Below, one piece after another: positions 60,580 to 64,000 of a stretch of DNA of 64,000 nucleotides. The position numbers and the translations under genes are program-made. Below the pieces are notes generated by a model, which made no database searches, was not told the origin of the DNA, and saw only the letters and a program-made list of their open reading frames with translations. This DNA comes from Nelumbo lutea (Eukaryota; Streptophyta; Magnoliopsida; Proteales; Nelumbonaceae), in assembly GCA_022828595.1 (NCBI GenBank), contig JAKGHH010000001.1, forward strand, positions 122,462,999 to 122,526,998. Reading direction: 5' to 3'. Numbering within the stretch: position 1 is the first letter of the stretch; every line of letters starts with the position of its first letter.

Positions 60580-61419
60580 ATCCACTTCATGTTATGTTAC
60601 TTTCAATTTTTAGCTAGCTAATTTTCCCATCAGACCCAAGCCTCATCCCACCTATTCGGGATTGGCTACCTCAATCCTGTCCTGCCACTCCATTCCATAG
60701 TCCAACTACAGGAAGAATCTTCAAATCTTTTCATCAACTGGATAACACCCATATTCAGGTTCTATAATGTCATAAGTCATAATCTACCAAGTGTTTGATT
60801 AATGAAAATTTAAGCAAATTCTTTTTTGAAGGTCAAAACAAATTCAAGTCTCCAAAGATGTATCAACTGCTAAACAAAAAGAAATCAACCATCCCTCACT
60901 CTCTCCTCTTCAACCTGAAAGACCACGACTGGTCTGTAGTTGTTCCCTTAATTGAATTTTTGAAAATGGTTTTCCCCAATCCTTGCCAGGATAGATGAAT
61001 AAAATCTCGATCCAAAGAGCAGCTTCCTCTGTTCCACATTCTACAAGGTTCTTTTGTGCAGACTGCCAGTCAGAGAGGCCAGTGGATTTTCCAACAATGT
61101 GCTGCAGAAAAGCTCTCTGCTGCCTAGAGCATTATATTTTGAAGTGACCTATAAAAAGGTAAGTAGTTAAAACTTTTCCCAGCCTGCACTTGTATCTAGC
61201 TGTGGAAGAGAACGAATTTCATATTCATTCAATGTCATTTTGCCTTGAGGATCTAAAGCCATTTCTTTATTAGATATACATTGTCATTTTTCTGAGACAT
61301 GGTACCTTACTCCCTCCTGCAAGTCCTGAAAGATAATGCATACATCAGTGGATGAAAAGGTGCCAGCTATGTTACAAGGTATTTTGGAGGAAAAGAATGA
61401 AAGATTTTCTTCAACTGAG
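60580..61419. other. No gene recognised
   Basis: Upstream of the first visible PWP1-like exon. Minus-strand open stretches near 61000-61140 (FLQHIVGKSTGLSDWQSAQK) do not match PWP1 and are not assigned. Confidence 0.3.
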
Positions 61420-61438
61420 ACCATCATCAAAGTAACTC

Positions 61439-63621
61439 TTTTTTTTTTATCAATAACCACAGATTTCATTAATAAAGGAATAAAATTACAAGGAAGAGGA
61501 GCTAAGGAATCTTAACTCCCCAAGGTATGGGAATAAATCTAACTGAAAAACACAAAACTTACAACTGAGCCCAGAACCCAGAATCCCTATTAACCCCTTG
61601 CCTAGCTAATCCATCAGCAAAGGAATTGGCATTTCTCTTTACCCAAGTACACTGGACTTCCATATCTTTGATCAGCCATTTGAACTTTCTCTTCTCATTG
61701 CTGTAGCTCCACATCTTAGAAGTGTCTTCTTTTAACCAGTCCACTACAATTGCAGAATCTCCCTCTATAATCAGTTTCTTAACATTAATTTCTTTGGCCC
61801 TTTGCACCCATTGCAAGGCTGCTAACACCTCAGCCCTCAAGGAGTCTCCCACTCCAGCTGGGCCAGAAAAAATAGCTATTACATGACCTCTCTCATCTCT
61901 TAGTACCCCCCCAATACCCGAAGGCCCTGGATTCCCCATGCTACTGCCATCAAAATTTAGTTTGATAAAACCAGGAGGTGGAGGGTTCCAATTGAGATTC
62001 GAAGTCCTCTTTCTTGAAACTGAGCTAGCAATTTCTTTCCGATTTCTTAATATATCATTTGTTGAAAAATCTGTGAACTCATTCATTGTCTTCAACCAAT
62101 GTATTACCCTTATATGAATCACTTCTACCATAGTTTCCAAGCCTCTCTCCTTTTCCGAAAAGATCCTTGCATTTCTTTCTTCCCATAATGTCCAACAAAC
62201 AGCAGCTCTCACACATCTCCACATGATTCTTGATTTTTTGTTGAGCATTCAATAGAATAAGAGGAAAACAAGCTTTGCACATTAGTTGGGGATATCCACC
62301 TGCACCCAAACAAAGAAGCAAACAAATCCCAAATATTTTTTGCCAAAACACAGGATATTAGTAAGTGGTAACCAGACTCACCAACAGCTTTGCATAAAAC
62401 ACACCAGTGTGGAGATAAACAGCTATTGGGTCTTTTTCTTTGAAGTAAATCACCTGTGTTGATTCTTTCTAGGAAAGTTTCCCAACAGAAACTCCCAACC
62501 CTCAAAAGTATAAGTTGACACCACACTTCCTTGATAGGGAACGACAAACCAATAGGAATTTCTGGTTGTATTTGAGCTTTAAAGAAGGAGGCACAAGTAA
62601 AGGATCTGGGGGGAAACAAAGTCCAAATCCTACTATCTATCTTTGTAGGCTCCAGGAAAATCCCATCAAGAATGGACAAAAGAGTTGAAATATTATCCAG
62701 TTCTGTGTCCCTGAGTGCTCTTCTCAAACCCAAGCTCCATCCAAACCCAGAATTTGAATTTGAGGAAACAAGGAAAGTGGCAATTGGTTCATTTTTGAAA
62801 GTGGAGATTGCAAACAGAGCCGGAAATTGGTCTTTCAAAGGGGACTCCCCAACCCAAACATGTTCCCAAAACTTTATGAGGTTACCCGAGTGCAGTCATA
62901 CCTGATCCAAGGAGAGAAAAGAGGCAAAATAGCTTGGATGGATTTCCAGGGTGATCTTGTAGCCATAGCCAGAATCCCAGAGTCCCAACCATTCTCTGCA
63001 AGCCCGTGAATACTACAAATTATCTTAGCCCACAGTTTCTCCCTCTCCAATGAAAATCTCCACAACCATTTCCCTAACAAAGCCAAATTCCTCTTCCTTA
63101 AGTTCCCAATACCTAGCCCTCCATCCTGCTTACTCCTACACACCATCTCCCATCTAACCCTATGATCATTTTTTTCCTCCCCTAGCTCCCACAAGAAGTC
63201 GCTCATTGGTTTTTCTAACTTGCTAGCCACCCTTGCAAGCACCTTAAAAACTGAAAGGTAATAAATGGGCAGATTAGCTAGAGTAGACCTAATTAAGGTG
63301 ATTCTTCCTCCAAGAGATAGGTAGTTTTTCTTCCAAGAAGCAAGTCTCTTTTCAAACCTCTCCACTACTAGAATCCAAAAACTTCCTTTTTGATGATTAT
63401 CTCCTAGGGGAAGACCAAGATAAATTAGAGGCCAACTCGACACTTCACAACCCAAAATATTTGCACACTCAAGGAGCTCACTTTCCCCCATATTCACACC
63501 TACAACACAACTTTTATCAAACTTTACTTTCAGATTCGACATTTGCTCAAATAGTTGTACTGTAAATTTCACAATCCTGATCCAATTCATGTCCTCCCCC
63601 CCCCCCCACACACACATAAAA
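61439..63621 (-). mobile_element. 5'-truncated LINE (L1 type) with 19-bp target duplication
   Basis: ACCATCATCAAAGTAACTC is repeated exactly at 61420-61438 and 63622-63640. The left end is a T-run (inverted poly(A)). The 5' truncation lies just after the RT active-site region. A run of Cs sits at the truncated end. Confidence 0.92.
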
Positions 63622-63632
63622 ACCATCATCAA
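61559..63632 (-). pseudogene. LINE ORF2 C-terminal half: RT thumb, zf-RVT, RNase H
   Basis: Three overlapping minus-strand frames. 63632-62874 has WPLIYLGLPLGDNHQKGSFW and DGGLGIGNLRKRNLALLGKW. 62838-62209 has VGSFCWETFLERINTGDLLQ and WCVLCKAVGESGYHLLISC, the zinc-finger region. 62248-61559 is an RNase H domain with FIKLNFDGSSMGNPGPSGIG, SLRAEVLAALQ, IIEGDSAIVVDWL and NSFADGLARQ, whose acidic residues look intact. Two frameshifts separate the frames. The insertion is comparatively young. Confidence 0.9.
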
Positions 63633-63640
63633 AGTAACTC

Positions 63641-64000
63641 ACTGGCTATAAATTCTTGAGGATTTCCGAAAACTCCTGATTGACACCACTCCCATCCCAA
63701 GGACTGAATATTGGTAATAAAAGTCCAATCCTCGTCACCCAGAGATTGAGCAGATTTGAGCATCTCCCGATCTGTATACTTTTAGAGTCAAACCTTGATG
63801 GGTGTTTGTTGGGAATCTGAGACACATGGTAGGGGTGGTACAATGAGGGTTGAAGTTGACTGGGATTTACAAATAGCCACTGATTGGATCTCCTGCAATT
63901 CCACAGATTTCAGAGAGGCCAGATTGTCACATCAACTAGATTAACTCATTCAACTGTGTCCCAATTCCCAAGGGCTTAGACTCTCCTCAGTGATTTAAGA
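63641..64000 (-). other. Unassigned sequence flanking the LINE
   Basis: Joined across the LINE to 61419, this was one continuous stretch before insertion. A minus-strand frame (LKSAQSLGDEDWTFITNIQS near 63700) is open for about 45 codons. I cannot assign it; it may be intron or a broken gene. Confidence 0.3.

Overview
This is plant nuclear DNA, from a flowering plant with a repeat-rich genome. The evidence is two intron-containing host genes with GT-AG introns, surrounded by plant-type LTR retrotransposons (Ty3/gypsy Tat lineage and Ty1/copia), L1-type LINEs with a C-terminal RNase H, Helitron termini and many MITEs. I cannot name the species.

Layout. 0.1-1.1 kb is a minisatellite of about 125 bp units. 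2.5-14.3 kb is a degenerate Tat-type gypsy element read on the minus strand. It carries gag, protease, RT, RNase H, a second (archaeal-type) RNase H and integrase. Between pol and the 3' LTR it carries a roughly 103-bp tandem repeat and a plus-strand, intron-containing antisense gene with its own TATA box. A copia-like solo LTR sits inside its gag. 15-17.9 kb is AT-rich, Helitron-like repeat. 18.5-25 kb holds a long-TIR element, a decayed minus-strand LINE and a Tat-like solo LTR with a perfect 5-bp target duplication. 26.3-28.5 kb is a non-autonomous Helitron containing a nested long-TIR element. 27.3-33.8 kb is a recent tandem duplication of about 3.25 kb.

Host genes. A type-C DnaJ protein gene (DnaJ 10-like, J domain plus DnaJ-X region) runs on the plus strand from 35668 to 51472 in nine coding exons that join in frame to 341 codons. 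Its 8.2-kb fifth intron contains a dead copia element, and introns 5, 6 and 7 contain several MITEs or LINE pieces. Tail to tail with it, the last six visible exons of a PWP1-like WD40 gene run on the minus strand (60084 to 54747). Its N-terminal exons are not seen in the window. The two genes have no evident functional link.

The most useful observations are: the antisense gene inside the Tat element with preserved splice sites; a foldback MITE family with three copies, each flanked by an exact 9-bp duplication; nested MITEs inside a hAT-like element; and the tandem duplication whose GT microsatellites have already diverged. I see no bacterial-style operon, CRISPR array or defence system.
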